A stretch of DNA of 64,000 nucleotides from JBBPZA01 sp038330095. GTDB lineage: Bacteria; Actinomycetota; Thermoleophilia; Solirubrobacterales; Solirubrobacteraceae. Below the pieces are notes generated by a model, which was not told the origin of the DNA, did not search any database, and was given only the letters and a program-made list of their open reading frames with translations. Within the stretch, counting starts at the first letter, position 1. Each line of letters begins with the position of its first letter. Of this stretch, positions 1 to 8,105 are shown piece after piece. Position numbers and translations under genes: made by a program. The stretch is taken from assembly GCA_038330095.1 (NCBI GenBank), contig JBBQNQ010000004.1:1-64000 (forward strand), read 5' to 3'.

Positions 1-1
1 C

Positions 2-268
2 GAGATGCCCAAGAACTGGAACCGCCGGTTCAAGCACAATCGCGACAAGATCAAGACGGGCGACATCTACGAGCTCGCCGAGGTGGTCCGCAACCTGGCC
101 ATCCGCGAGGCGGAGAAGGGCCTGTCCACCGGCGAGAAGCAGATGTTCACGCGCGCCAAGAAGATCCTCGCCTCTGAGCTGATGTACGCACTGGAGATGG
201 AGGAGGAGGAGGCCGAGGCGCACCTCGACACGATCCTCGAGCGCGACGGCAAGGTCGCCGTCGGCTGA
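2..268 (+). CDS. carD: CarD-family transcriptional regulator, C-terminal part (5' end outside window)
   Basis: The reading frame is open from the left edge and ends at TGA 266-268, so only the last 89 or so residues are present. They match the C-terminal helical DNA-binding half of CarD: NWNRRFKHN, the basic and acidic helix KTGDIYELAEVVRNL, and a final acidic helix. CarD binds RNA polymerase beta through its missing N-terminal Tudor-like domain and stabilises open complexes, notably at rRNA promoters. The call is strengthened by the neighbours: carD followed by ispD and ispF is the order seen in mycobacteria. ispD begins 17 bp downstream, so the genes are probably cotranscribed. Confidence 0.88.
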   Translation, partial: EMPKNWNRRFKHNRDKIKTGDIYELAEVVRNLAIREAEKGLSTGEKQMFTRAKKILASELMYALEMEEEEAEAHLDTILERDGKVAVG

Positions 269-285
269 GCCAGGAGCGAAAGCTC

Positions 286-948
286 ATGGCGGTCGCGCTG
301 GTCGTGGCCGCCGGCAGCGGCGAACGCCTTGGAGCGGGCATACACGGCGAAGCCGTGGGTCGGCCCAAGGCGTTCGTCGTTCTGGCCGGCCGACCGATGC
401 TCGAGTGGAGCCTCATGGCCCTGCGCGAGGTCGTCGATGACGTCGTCGTCGCCCTGCCGGAGGGCTGGACGGCGCCGCCCGGCGCCCTGGGGACTGCCGG
501 CGGCCCGACCCGCTCCGCTTCCGTTCGCCTCGCCCTCTCCGCCGCCCCGCCCGGCGACCCAGTGGTCGTCCACGACGCCGCTCGGCCGCTCGTGACGCCG
601 GAACTGATCGAGCGCTGCATAGCGGCCGTCGAGGGTGCCGACGGCGCGATCGCCGCCGCGCCGGTCACCGACACCGTCAAGGAGGCGGGCGCGGACGGGC
701 TCGTGCGCGCGACGCTCGACCGCTCGCGGCTGTGGGCGGTCCAGACGCCGCAGGTCTTTCGCCGCGCCGCGCTCGAGCGGGCGCTGGCGGTCGAGGAGGA
801 GGTGCTCGCGCAGGCCACCGACGACGCGTGGCTCGTCGAGCGCGCCGGCGGGCGGGTGCGCGTCGTGCCGGCGCCGCCCGCCAACCTCAAGGTGACCACC
901 CCCCAGGACCTGCGCATCGCGGAGGATGCGCTGCGCGCGCGATGCTGA
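286..948 (+). CDS. ispD: 2-C-methyl-D-erythritol 4-phosphate cytidylyltransferase
   Basis: Joins CTP to methylerythritol phosphate in the non-mevalonate isoprenoid pathway; cytosolic. The 220-residue product has the family motifs in order: the nucleotide-binding loop AAGSGERLG near residue 8, KAFVVLAGRPML near 27, VHDAARPLVTPELI near 95, TDTVK near 125, WAVQTPQVF near 143, TDDAWLVE near 160 (usually TDEASLVE), and the final NLKVTTPQDL. ATG 286 has AGGAG about ten bases upstream. The stop overlaps the next gene's ATG by 7 bp. ispF lies two genes on, so both pathway enzymes sit in one operon. Confidence 0.95.
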   Translation: MAVALVVAAGSGERLGAGIHGEAVGRPKAFVVLAGRPMLEWSLMALREVVDDVVVALPEGWTAPPGALGTAGGPTRSASVRLALSAAPPGDPVVVHDAARPLVTPELIERCIAAVEGADGAIAAAPVTDTVKEAGADGLVRATLDRSRLWAVQTPQVFRRAALERALAVEEEVLAQATDDAWLVERAGGRVRVVPAPPANLKVTTPQDLRIAEDALRARC

Positions 949-1769
949 CCGACTACCACCTCCACCTGCGGCCCGACGACGAGGGCGCGACGCCGGAGCG
1001 GTACTTCACCGCCGCCAACGTCGACCGCTACCGCGCGGCGGCGGAGGAGCACGACATCGCCGAGCTCGGGGTCGCCGAGCACGTCCACCGCTTCTCGGCG
1101 GCCCTCGACGTGTGGCGCCACCCCTGGTACCGGCGCTGGGCGCATGACGACCTCGACGCCTATGCGGGCTTCGTGCGCGAGGCGACCGACCTGCGCCTGG
1201 GCATCGAGGTCGACTTCCTACCCGGTCGCGAGGACCGAGTCGCCAACCTCCTGGATCCCTATGACTGGGACTACGTCGTTGGCTCGGTCCACTTTCTGAG
1301 CGACGAGGCGCTGGACACGGACGACTTCGATGTCTGGAACCGCGCCGCCTCGGCCGACGCGGTGTGGGCGCGCTACTTCGAGACACTCGGCGAGGCGGCG
1401 CGCAGCGGGCTGTTCGACATCCTGGCCCACCCCGACCTCGTGAAGGTCTGGGGACCGCAGCGCCCGCGGCCGGAGGGTGATCTGCGCCGCTTCTATGACC
1501 GCGCGATGGAGGGGATCGCCGAGGGCCGGATCGCCGTCGAGGTCTCCACCGCCGGGCTGCGTAAGCCGGTGGGCGAGATCTATCCGGATCCCGCGTTCCT
1601 GGAGATGTGCCTGGAGGCGGGTTGCCCGGTGGCCCTCTCCAGCGACGCCCACGCGCCCGACCAGGTCGGGTACCGCTACGAGCAGGCGCTCGAGCTCCTG
1701 GAGCGCCTCGGGGTCGGCGAGCTGGCCGTCTTCGAGCGCCGCGAGCGCCGGCTGGAGCCGATCGGGTGA
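942..1769 (+). CDS. PHP-domain phosphatase, histidinol-phosphatase-like
   Basis: A 275-residue metal-dependent phosphoesterase of the PHP superfamily, closest in layout to HisK-type histidinol-phosphatases. Metal-ligand motifs are visible in order: DYHLHL at the N-terminus, GVAEHVH near 43, LGIEVDF near 85, VVGSVHFL near 108, DILAHPDLVK near 155 and SSDAHAPDQVG near 230. The start at ATG 942 gives the HxH motif at the expected N-terminal place and overlaps the ispD stop by 7 bp. Its position between ispD and ispF is not part of the mycobacterial order. The substrate could be histidinol phosphate or another small phosphate; the sequence alone does not decide. Confidence 0.85.
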   Translation: MLTDYHLHLRPDDEGATPERYFTAANVDRYRAAAEEHDIAELGVAEHVHRFSAALDVWRHPWYRRWAHDDLDAYAGFVREATDLRLGIEVDFLPGREDRVANLLDPYDWDYVVGSVHFLSDEALDTDDFDVWNRAASADAVWARYFETLGEAARSGLFDILAHPDLVKVWGPQRPRPEGDLRRFYDRAMEGIAEGRIAVEVSTAGLRKPVGEIYPDPAFLEMCLEAGCPVALSSDAHAPDQVGYRYEQALELLERLGVGELAVFERRERRLEPIG

Positions 1770-1773
1770 GCTC

Positions 1774-2250
1774 ATGACCCGCGTCGGGCTCGGCTACGAC
1801 GCCCACCGCTTCGCGGAGGGGCGCCGGCTCGTGCTCGGAGGCGTCGAGGTCGAGCACCACCGCGGCCTCGCCGGCCACTCCGATGCCGACGCCCTCGCCC
1901 ATGCGATCACCGACGCGCTGCTCGGGGCCGCGGCCCTCGGCGACCTCGGCGAGCACTTCCCGGACACCGACGAGCGCTGGCGCGACGCCGACTCCCTGGC
2001 CCTGCTCCGCGAGGCCGTCGCCCTGCTCGCCCAGCGCGGCCTGCGCCCCGTCAACGTCGATGCGACCGTCGTGCTCGAGCGCCCGAAGCTTGCGCCCCAC
2101 CGCGAAGAGATGCGCCGCCGCCTCGCCGCCGCCCTGAGCCTCGACCTCGACGCCGTGAGCGTGAAGGCGACCCGCGGCGAAGGAATGGGCTTCGTCGGGC
2201 GGGAGGAGGGCGTCGCGGTGATGGCCGTCGCTCTGATCGAACCCGCCTAG
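1774..2250 (+). CDS. ispF: 2-C-methyl-D-erythritol 2,4-cyclodiphosphate synthase
   Basis: Cyclises CDP-methylerythritol 2-phosphate to the cyclodiphosphate in isoprenoid precursor synthesis; a trimeric zinc enzyme. The 158 residues are the usual length. Metal ligands are in GLGYDAHRF (Asp8, His10) and GHSDADAL (His near 34). The substrate loop has GDLGEHFPDTDERW. The C-terminal KATRGEGMGFVGREEG matches the family KAT...GxxGxxEG signature. ATG 1774 follows the PHP stop by 4 bp. The operon on this strand seems to end here, because the next three genes run the other way. Confidence 0.95.
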   Translation: MTRVGLGYDAHRFAEGRRLVLGGVEVEHHRGLAGHSDADALAHAITDALLGAAALGDLGEHFPDTDERWRDADSLALLREAVALLAQRGLRPVNVDATVVLERPKLAPHREEMRRRLAAALSLDLDAVSVKATRGEGMGFVGREEGVAVMAVALIEPA

Positions 2251-2278
2251 GCCCGCAGTTGCAGGGGATGTCCGGACC

Positions 2279-2404
2279 GTGAGCCGTGCGATCGAAGAGT
2301 CGAACCGCAGGATGCTCCGCGCGCGCGACGCGATCGATCGCGACTACGCACGGACGCTCGACGTCCCCACCCTCGCGAGCGTTGCCCCCCCAGGTTCCCG
2401 CGCC
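2279..2404 (+). pseudogene. Remnant of an AraC-family regulator (N-terminal start of the HTH region only)
   Basis: From GTG 2279 about 36 codons read SRAIEESNRRMLRARD, then AIDRDYARTLDVPTLASVA, which resembles the first helices of the AraC-type DNA-binding domain (usual pattern ARDxxDRxYAxPLDVxxLARxA). The similarity stops at a C-run near 2388, after which the frame runs into the 3' end of the convergent SRPBCC gene. The rest of the about 100-residue HTH domain is absent. I read it as the scar of a deleted or interrupted regulator next to ispF. A very short genuine protein is possible but unlikely. Confidence 0.5.
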
Positions 2405-2405
2405 G

Positions 2406-2903
2406 TCAGGCGGCGGGGCGTGCCTCGCGCGCCTCGCGGCGGGCGACGGCGCTCTTTCGCAGCTGCTCGTGCTCGACCTGGCGCTTGAGCTGGCGCAGGG
2501 TGCGGCGCAGGTGGCCACGGACCGTCGGGGCGGCGACGCGCTCGGCGACCACGCCGAGGATCCCCGCTCCGGCGATGCCGTAGGAGATGCGCAGCTCGAT
2601 GTGCGTGCGGCCGCGCCCCCGGTCGCGTACGCGCCAGCGCCCGCGCTGGTCGATGCCGGTCAGCGAGTTCCAGGCGATATCGCGCGGCTCGCTCCACTCG
2701 ACGACCTCGATCAGACCGCCGACCTCGGCCGAGCGCACGCGCAGCAGAACCCGGTAGCGGGCGCCCTCACCGGTCGCGTCGTCGCTGACCACCTCCCAGC
2801 GGGTGAACCCGGACATGAAGTGCAGGTAGCGCGTGGGGTCGCCGATCAGATCCCACACTCCCTCGGGCGGCGCCTTGACCTCGATGGCTTCGACGACCCT
2901 CAT
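2406..2903 (-). CDS. SRPBCC (START-like) lipid-binding family protein
   Basis: A 165-residue protein of the polyketide-cyclase/SRPBCC fold, which forms a hydrophobic ligand cavity. The start MRVVEAIEVKAPPEGVWDLI, the proline-containing GDPTRYLHF and the beta strands ending in GRTHIELRISYGIAG fit that fold. The C-terminal 50 residues are a basic amphipathic helix rich in Arg and Lys that may touch membranes or nucleic acid. Its ATG overlaps the TGA of the upstream acyltransferase (ATGA at 2900-2903), implying translational coupling. Last gene of a three-gene reverse-strand lipid cassette. The ligand is unknown. Confidence 0.75.
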   Translation of the reverse strand: MRVVEAIEVKAPPEGVWDLIGDPTRYLHFMSGFTRWEVVSDDATGEGARYRVLLRVRSAEVGGLIEVVEWSEPRDIAWNSLTGIDQRGRWRVRDRGRGRTHIELRISYGIAGAGILGVVAERVAAPTVRGHLRRTLRQLKRQVEHEQLRKSAVARREAREARPAA

Positions 2904-3817
2904 CCCAGCACCGGAAAGCGCCGTTCGGCGGCCAGCGCGTCGAGGGTCTCCTGCATCAGGCGGGTGACATGGTCGTAGACCTCGTCGAGATCGGGGTCGG
3001 GCCCGAACTCCTCGCGCAGGTGGATGGGCGGCAGCGCCTCGACGGTGATCTTGGCCGGCAGGGGGATGTGCCCGAGCATGTCGCCGACGTTGAGGCCCCA
3101 GGGCAAGGCGAGCGAGATCGGGAGGACCTTGAGGCGAAACATCCGGTCGAGCCCGAGCGCCTTCGACACCGTCTCGCCGCGGCTGAGGAAGAGCGCGGTC
3201 TCCTGGCCCCCGATGGACACCACGGGGACGATCGGCACATCCTTCTCGAGCGCAAGGCGGATGAAGCCCTTGCGGCGGTTGAAGTCGACCTTGCCGCTTT
3301 CCCAGCTCGGCCGGTGCACCTCGTAGTCCCCGCCGGGGTAGACGAGCAGGGCGGCGCCGGAGGAGAGCGCCTTGTCGGCGTTCTGCGGCGAGGCGGCCAC
3401 AGTCCCGAACTTGCGCAGAAAGCCCAGCCCGGGCATCGACAGCACGAGGTTGTGGGCGAGCTGGTAGAAGGGCCGCTCGACGCCGAAGTACGCGCAGAAG
3501 GCGAGCGTGAAGACGGTCGTGTCCGGCGTCAGGTTGCCACCGGAATGGTTGCCGACCATGAGCACTCCGCCGCGCTCGGGGATGTTGCCCAGGCCGCGCA
3601 CCTCGCCTCGGAACCACAGGCTGGCGAGCAGCCACTGGCGGGGGAGCGACTCACGGATGTAGTCGGGATCGCGCTCGTCGAGATCGGCCGCCGGAATGCG
3701 CGACTGGACCTGTCCGGCGATGCCCCGGGCGAGCCGGCCCACGACGTTCCCGTCGCGCCGGGTGCCCGGCTCGTGGCCGTTGCGCGACGCGCGCTGTGCC
3801 GTGCTGGGTTGGCTCAT
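2900..3817 (-). CDS. Lysophospholipid/diacylglycerol-type acyltransferase (LPLAT fold)
   Basis: A 305-residue acyltransferase of the LPLAT superfamily. The catalytic block is a variant of HxxxxD: NHSGGNLTPDT near residue 85, followed by LVYPGGDYEVHRPSW near 150 in place of the usual FPEGTR, and VPIVPVVSIGG near 190. This pattern is seen in DGAT-like bacterial members, so it may acylate glycerolipids or a related acceptor at the inner membrane face. The start MSQPSTAQRAS at 3817 is the first ATG after the upstream stop, 11 bp away. It lies between an SCP2-hydrolase fusion and an SRPBCC protein, all plausible lipid-handling proteins. Confidence 0.8.
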   Translation of the reverse strand: MSQPSTAQRASRNGHEPGTRRDGNVVGRLARGIAGQVQSRIPAADLDERDPDYIRESLPRQWLLASLWFRGEVRGLGNIPERGGVLMVGNHSGGNLTPDTTVFTLAFCAYFGVERPFYQLAHNLVLSMPGLGFLRKFGTVAASPQNADKALSSGAALLVYPGGDYEVHRPSWESGKVDFNRRKGFIRLALEKDVPIVPVVSIGGQETALFLSRGETVSKALGLDRMFRLKVLPISLALPWGLNVGDMLGHIPLPAKITVEALPPIHLREEFGPDPDLDEVYDHVTRLMQETLDALAAERRFPVLG

Positions 3818-3828
3818 TAGTAAGGAGT

Positions 3829-5085
3829 CTAGGCGGCGGCGCGCAACGGCCGGCGCCGCCCGGGGAGCGAGCCACCCAGGGCGTCGACCTGCGAGAGGAA
3901 GCGCAGCACGAGGCCGTTGGTCTGCTCGGGCCGCTCGACCTGGGGGGCGTGACCGCAGGTGTCGAGAACGATCTGCTCGGCGCCGGGCAGCCACTGGCGG
4001 ACGTGGCCTGCGAAGCCGGCCGGGATCAGCCGATCGTGGGAGGACCACACGAAGAGGGCGGGCGGACGCAGCTCCGACAGCCTGGGATAGAAGCCGTTGC
4101 GGCCGAAGGGCGAGTCGAGGTAGAGGTTGCGGGCTGAGGCCAGGAAGGCCATGCGGGCGGGCGCCGAGCGGTAGATGCGCTGGAACTCGTCCGTGGCGAT
4201 GTCGGCCACGCTGGGATCGACCTTGTCGCGGTCGGCGAACATCGACCAGAACTGGCGGTCGACCATGCCGCGCGAGAAGCGGTGGGGCACGATGCCGAGC
4301 TCCGGGCGCAGCACGCGCACGATGCGGTGCCAGTCGCGCCGCACGAAGGCGACCGCGGGGCAGAGCAGGCCCAGGCCGTTGACCCGGTCGGGCTCGGTGA
4401 GGCCGACCTCGATCGCGATCCGCCCTCCCATTGAGTTGCCGACGAGGTGCGCGCGCTCGATCTCCAGCGCGTCCATCACGCCGACGATGGAACGGGCGAA
4501 CCACGCGGCGTTGTAGGGGGCGGTGGCCGGCTTGCTGGAGGAACCGAAGCCCGGCAGGTCCAGCGCGTGCACGCGATAGCGCCGGCTCAGCGCGGCGGTG
4601 GTGTCCAGGAAGGACGCCTTGGTCGCCCCGAGGCCGTGGAGGAGCAGGACATGGGGGCCCTCGCCCATGGTCAGGGTCGATATCCGCATGCGCCCCACCG
4701 GCACGTCGAGCAGGCGGATCAGAGGATCGCGTCCGTTGGGGCGGCGGAAGAAGCCCTCGAAGGCGACGGCCAGGTCGAGGTTTCCGCGGGCCGCCAGCGT
4801 GCGCTGGGAGAAGGCCTCGATGCCGCTGACGTCGCCCTGGCGCAGCCGCAGCCAGGTTTCGGCGTCCGTGCTGATCGTCACGTCGGGCCTGCGGTTCGTG
4901 ACCCCCTTGCGCACGCGCGCTCCGTGGTTCGTGAGGCGGACCTCCCACGTATGCCCGACGTCGGCCAGTCGCACGTGGTAGGTGGCGTCGAAGCCGGGCT
5001 GTGCGCCGAGGTACCGGCTGGGAAGCCCGCGAAAGGCCTCCTCGACCAGCTGGAGCCTCCGTGTCGGTTGGGAACCGTCAGACAA
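3829..5085 (-). CDS. SCP2 sterol-carrier domain fused to alpha/beta hydrolase
   Basis: About 418 residues. The N-terminal 110 or so residues (FDATYHVRLADVGHTWEVRL ... DVTISTDAETW) look like an SCP2 lipid-carrier domain. From about residue 125 an alpha/beta hydrolase follows, with the oxyanion HG motif LLLHGLGATKASF, nucleophile elbow GNSMGGR, acid SSHDRLIPAGF and catalytic His in DTCGHAPQVERP. It probably hydrolyses an ester held by the carrier domain; the substrate is unknown. The start is uncertain: TTG 5085 is used because the first ATG in frame (5168) would lie within divergent cysS. First gene of the lipid cassette. Confidence 0.78.
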   Translation of the reverse strand: MSDGSQPTRRLQLVEEAFRGLPSRYLGAQPGFDATYHVRLADVGHTWEVRLTNHGARVRKGVTNRRPDVTISTDAETWLRLRQGDVSGIEAFSQRTLAARGNLDLAVAFEGFFRRPNGRDPLIRLLDVPVGRMRISTLTMGEGPHVLLLHGLGATKASFLDTTAALSRRYRVHALDLPGFGSSSKPATAPYNAAWFARSIVGVMDALEIERAHLVGNSMGGRIAIEVGLTEPDRVNGLGLLCPAVAFVRRDWHRIVRVLRPELGIVPHRFSRGMVDRQFWSMFADRDKVDPSVADIATDEFQRIYRSAPARMAFLASARNLYLDSPFGRNGFYPRLSELRPPALFVWSSHDRLIPAGFAGHVRQWLPGAEQIVLDTCGHAPQVERPEQTNGLVLRFLSQVDALGGSLPGRRRPLRAAA

Positions 5086-5148
5086 GGCATCTCGAGTGTA
5101 TACCGAGGTTCGGGGGACGACTTTTCCGGCGGTAACGTGCCCCGCTCC

Positions 5149-6501
5149 ATGCGGAACATTCGCCTTCATGACACTCGAACCGGCCAGATGGCGCCCCTGC
5201 GCCTGCGCGAGCCCGGCCGGGTGGGCATCTATGCCTGCGGGCCGACGGTCTACGGGCGCATCCACGTGGGAAACGCGCGGCCGTACGTCGTCTTTTCGCT
5301 GCTCAAGCGGTTTCTGGAGCGCGAGGGACTCGCGGTGACGCTCGTCATCAACATCACCGACGTCAACGACAAGATCTACGACGCGGCCCGTGCGGCCGGG
5401 GTCCCCAGCGCCGAGCTTGCCGCAGAGATGACCGCCCGCTACGTGGAGGACACCGATCGCCTCGGCCTCGGCCGGCCTGACCACGAGCCGCTCGCCGGCG
5501 AGACCATCGGGCCGATCGTGGCCCTGATAGGGCGCCTGATCGAACGCGGGCACGCGTATGCCTCGGGCGGCGACGTCTTCTTCCGGGTGCGTTCGTGGCC
5601 GGCTTATGGCTCGCTGTCGCACCGCGACCTGGACGGGATGGATCAGGGCGAGGGGGTGGAGGGCTCCGAGCGCAAGGGGGACCCACGCGACTTCGCGCTG
5701 TGGAAGGGCCGCAAGCCCGAGGAGGACACCTGGTGGCCCGCGCCGTGGGGGGAGGGCCGGCCGGGATGGCACATCGAGTGCTCGGCGATGGCGCAGGAGC
5801 TGCTGGGCCTGGACTTCGAGATCCACGGCGGCGGCTCGGACCTCGTGTTCCCCCATCACGAGAACGAGGCGGCGCAGACCGAGGCGGCGACCGGCGCGCC
5901 GCTGGCCCGCCTGTGGGTCCACAACGGGATGGTGCGGATGGGCCAGGAGAAGATGGCCAAGTCCGTGGGGAACATCCGCCTGCTCCACCAGGCGCTGGAC
6001 GAGTTCGGCCGCGACGCGCTGGTCGTGTACTTCCTCGGCGGCCACTACCGCCAGCCCATAGCGTTCTCCGCCGAGCGCCTCCAGGACGCTCGTGCGCGGG
6101 TGGAGCGCATCCGCGACGCGGCGCGCCGCCTCGAGCCGGGCCCCTCTCCACAAGCGCTCGCGCCGCTGCGCGAGCGCTTCCTCGACGCGCTGGCCGACGA
6201 CTTCAACACGCCCGAGGCGCTCGCGGCGCTCGCCGACTGGATCCGGGAGGCCAACCGGCGGGGAGGCGGGGTCGGCGATGGCGACCTGCGTTCGATGCTC
6301 GAGGTCATCGGGCTGGAGGGGCTGCTCGCCGGCGACGGCGAGCAGGCCGGAGGGGAGGTCCGCGACTTGCTGCGCCGGCGCGAGGAGGCGCGAGCGAGCC
6401 GGGACTTCGAGCAGGCCGACCGCCTGCGAGACGACATCCGCGCTGTGGGGTGGGAGGTGCGCGATGGCCCGGAGGGGCCGGAGCTCGTCCGGGCGGGCTG
6501 A
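5149..6501 (+). CDS. cysS: Cysteinyl-tRNA synthetase
   Basis: Charges tRNA-Cys; class I synthetase, monomeric, with a zinc site. The 450-residue product has the HIGH-type motif in CGPTVYGRIHVGNARPYV near residue 28 (the Cys is a zinc ligand), further zinc ligands in GWHIECSAM near 205 and in FPHHENE near 230, and the KMSKS motif as QEKMAKSVGN near 265. The C-terminal anticodon-binding helices are complete. ATG 5149 puts about 25 residues before the first motif, as usual. The 3' end overlaps rlmB by 38 bp. cysS-rlmB is a conserved pair. Confidence 0.96.
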   Translation: MRNIRLHDTRTGQMAPLRLREPGRVGIYACGPTVYGRIHVGNARPYVVFSLLKRFLEREGLAVTLVINITDVNDKIYDAARAAGVPSAELAAEMTARYVEDTDRLGLGRPDHEPLAGETIGPIVALIGRLIERGHAYASGGDVFFRVRSWPAYGSLSHRDLDGMDQGEGVEGSERKGDPRDFALWKGRKPEEDTWWPAPWGEGRPGWHIECSAMAQELLGLDFEIHGGGSDLVFPHHENEAAQTEAATGAPLARLWVHNGMVRMGQEKMAKSVGNIRLLHQALDEFGRDALVVYFLGGHYRQPIAFSAERLQDARARVERIRDAARRLEPGPSPQALAPLRERFLDALADDFNTPEALAALADWIREANRRGGGVGDGDLRSMLEVIGLEGLLAGDGEQAGGEVRDLLRRREEARASRDFEQADRLRDDIRAVGWEVRDGPEGPELVRAG

Positions 6502-7282
6502 GCGCGGGGGAGCTGACGCCGGGAGGGGTGGCGCGGGGCCCGGGCGGGGCGTCCCCGAGCCCGATCGCTCCGGCGACGTCCTCTACGGGCGCAACCCCGT
6601 CCGCGAGGCTCTGCGCGGGCGCAGGCGGGTGCGGCGGGTGTGGGCGTCGGCGAGGGTCGCCTCAGAGCCGTGGCTGGACGGCCTCGACGCGCGCGTCCTC
6701 GACGCCGAGGAGCTCGCCGCCCTATGCGGCTCGCCCGACCACCAGGGCGTCTGCGCGCAGGTGGCTCCCTATCCCTACGCGGACGCCACAGGCCTTCTCG
6801 CTGCGGACGACCCGCTGCTCGTGGCCCTCGACGAGGTCCAGGACCCCCAGAACCTCGGGGCGATCTGCCGCACGGCCGAGTGCGCCGGCGCGACCGGAGT
6901 CGTCCTGCCCGAGCGCAGGTCGGCCGAGGTGACGCCGGCGGCGGCCAAGGCATCGGCCGGCGCGGTCGAGCACCTGGCCGTGGCCCGTGTGCGCAACCTC
7001 GCCGACTTCCTGCGCGAAGCCCGCGACGCGGGGTGCTGGTGCTACGGAGCGCAGGCCGGCGGGCCGGTGCCCTATGACCAGCCGGACTACCGCGGTGGGG
7101 TCGTGCTCGTGCTCGGGTCCGAGGGGCGCGGGCTGCGGCCCCGGGTCGCCTCGGCGTGCGACGCGCTGATCTCCCTCCCTGTCCACGGCGCGATCTCCTC
7201 GCTCAACGTGAGCGCTGCCGCGGCCGTGCTGCTGTACGAGATCTTGCAGGCGCGCGGCCAGGCTGTTGACAGCGGTCCATAA
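6464..7282 (+). CDS. rlmB: 23S rRNA (guanosine-2'-O-)-methyltransferase, TrmH/SPOUT family
   Basis: 2'-O-methylates a guanosine in 23S rRNA using S-adenosylmethionine. About 45 Arg/Gly-rich N-terminal residues precede the substrate-binding domain, which begins LYGRNPVREAL. The SPOUT knot motifs follow: NLGAICRTAECAGATGVVLP near residue 130, VLVLGSEGRGLRP near 215 and ISLPVHGAISSLNVSAAAA near 240. ATG 6464 lies inside the cysS end but has GGGAGG ending 6 bases upstream, a strong ribosome-binding site that decides this start. The product could act on another rRNA or tRNA site, but gene order (cysS-rlmB) favours RlmB. Confidence 0.9.
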   Translation: MARRGRSSSGRAERGGADAGRGGAGPGRGVPEPDRSGDVLYGRNPVREALRGRRRVRRVWASARVASEPWLDGLDARVLDAEELAALCGSPDHQGVCAQVAPYPYADATGLLAADDPLLVALDEVQDPQNLGAICRTAECAGATGVVLPERRSAEVTPAAAKASAGAVEHLAVARVRNLADFLREARDAGCWCYGAQAGGPVPYDQPDYRGGVVLVLGSEGRGLRPRVASACDALISLPVHGAISSLNVSAAAAVLLYEILQARGQAVDSGP

Positions 7283-7427
7283 CTGTGGGACCCTCACGCC
7301 GCTTCAACGTAAACCTGAGGGTTGAGCCCTTGGGATAGAGGAGAGGCGGCGCCGGGGGAGGTAAGGCGCCACGAACGTCAAAGTCAGGCTCGTCAAGTGC
7401 GACAAGAGCCTGGAAAGGACCGTGCTC

Positions 7428-8075
7428 GTGGCCCAGTTGTCTCCGCGCACTCAGGCTCAACCGCAGCTTGAGGATACCTACCTAGTCGCCCTTGCGAAGC
7501 AGGGGAGCACCGACGCGTACGACCGCCTGCTCCGTCGCTACCACGGCTTCGTCCGCCTAAAGGCGTCGTCGTACTTCCTGGTCGGCGGCGACTCCGACGA
7601 CCTCATCCAGGAGGGGATGGTCGGCCTCTACAAGGCCATCCGCGACTACCGCACCGACCGCGAGTCGAGCTTTCGCAACTTCGCGGAGCTGTGCATCACC
7701 CGCCAGATCATCACGGCGGTGAAGACCGCCACGCGCAACAAGCACGCGCCGCTGAATCAGTACGTGTCGTTCTCGGGCTCACCCGCGGCGGTGGAGGACG
7801 GCGAGCCGACGCTGGACGAGATCCTGCCCGGTCCCGCGGTCCACGACCCCGTCAACCAGGTGATCTCCACGGAGGAGCTGCGGTCTCTGGTGGACTGCCT
7901 GTCCTCGGTGCTCTCCGAGCTCGAGTCGCGGGTGCTCTCGCTGTACCTCGACGGCCACTCCTACGAACGCATCGGCGTGCGGCTGGAGTGCGACAGCAAG
8001 ACGGTGGACAACGCGCTGCAGCGGGTCAAGCGCAAGGTCGGCGCGCATCTCGCGGCGCGCAACGTCGCGTTGTAG
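7428..8075 (+). CDS. sigH: RNA polymerase sigma factor, SigH (Spo0H)-like
   Basis: A 215-residue sigma-70 family factor with region 2 (YDRLLRRYHGFVRLKASSYF, DDLIQEGMVGLYKAIRDY, SSFRNFAELCITRQIITAVK) and region 4 (LSELESRVLSLYLDG, SYERIGVRLECDSKTVDNAL), and only a short linker between them. The LIQEGMVGLYKAIRDY block is typical of Firmicutes Spo0H/SigH rather than ECF factors. GTG 7428 is preferred over GTG 7422 because GGAAAGGA ends 8 bases before it but only 2 before 7422. No anti-sigma gene adjoins it. The order cysS-rlmB-sigH resembles Bacillus. Target promoters are unknown. Confidence 0.88.
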   Translation: MAQLSPRTQAQPQLEDTYLVALAKQGSTDAYDRLLRRYHGFVRLKASSYFLVGGDSDDLIQEGMVGLYKAIRDYRTDRESSFRNFAELCITRQIITAVKTATRNKHAPLNQYVSFSGSPAAVEDGEPTLDEILPGPAVHDPVNQVISTEELRSLVDCLSSVLSELESRVLSLYLDGHSYERIGVRLECDSKTVDNALQRVKRKVGAHLAARNVAL

Positions 8076-8105
8076 GCGCCGGCAGGTCACCCGTAGGATC
8101 ACGCC

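Noticed and set aside
2970..3820. Forward open frame of about 280 codons opposite the acyltransferase
   Set aside because: Low-complexity composition and no motif; the reverse frame has the LPLAT signatures and coupled overlaps.
7283..7421. Possible structured leader or promoter (TTGACA at 7266-7271) before sigH
   Set aside because: No convincing -10 at 16-18 bp and no known riboswitch blocks, so not listed as a feature.
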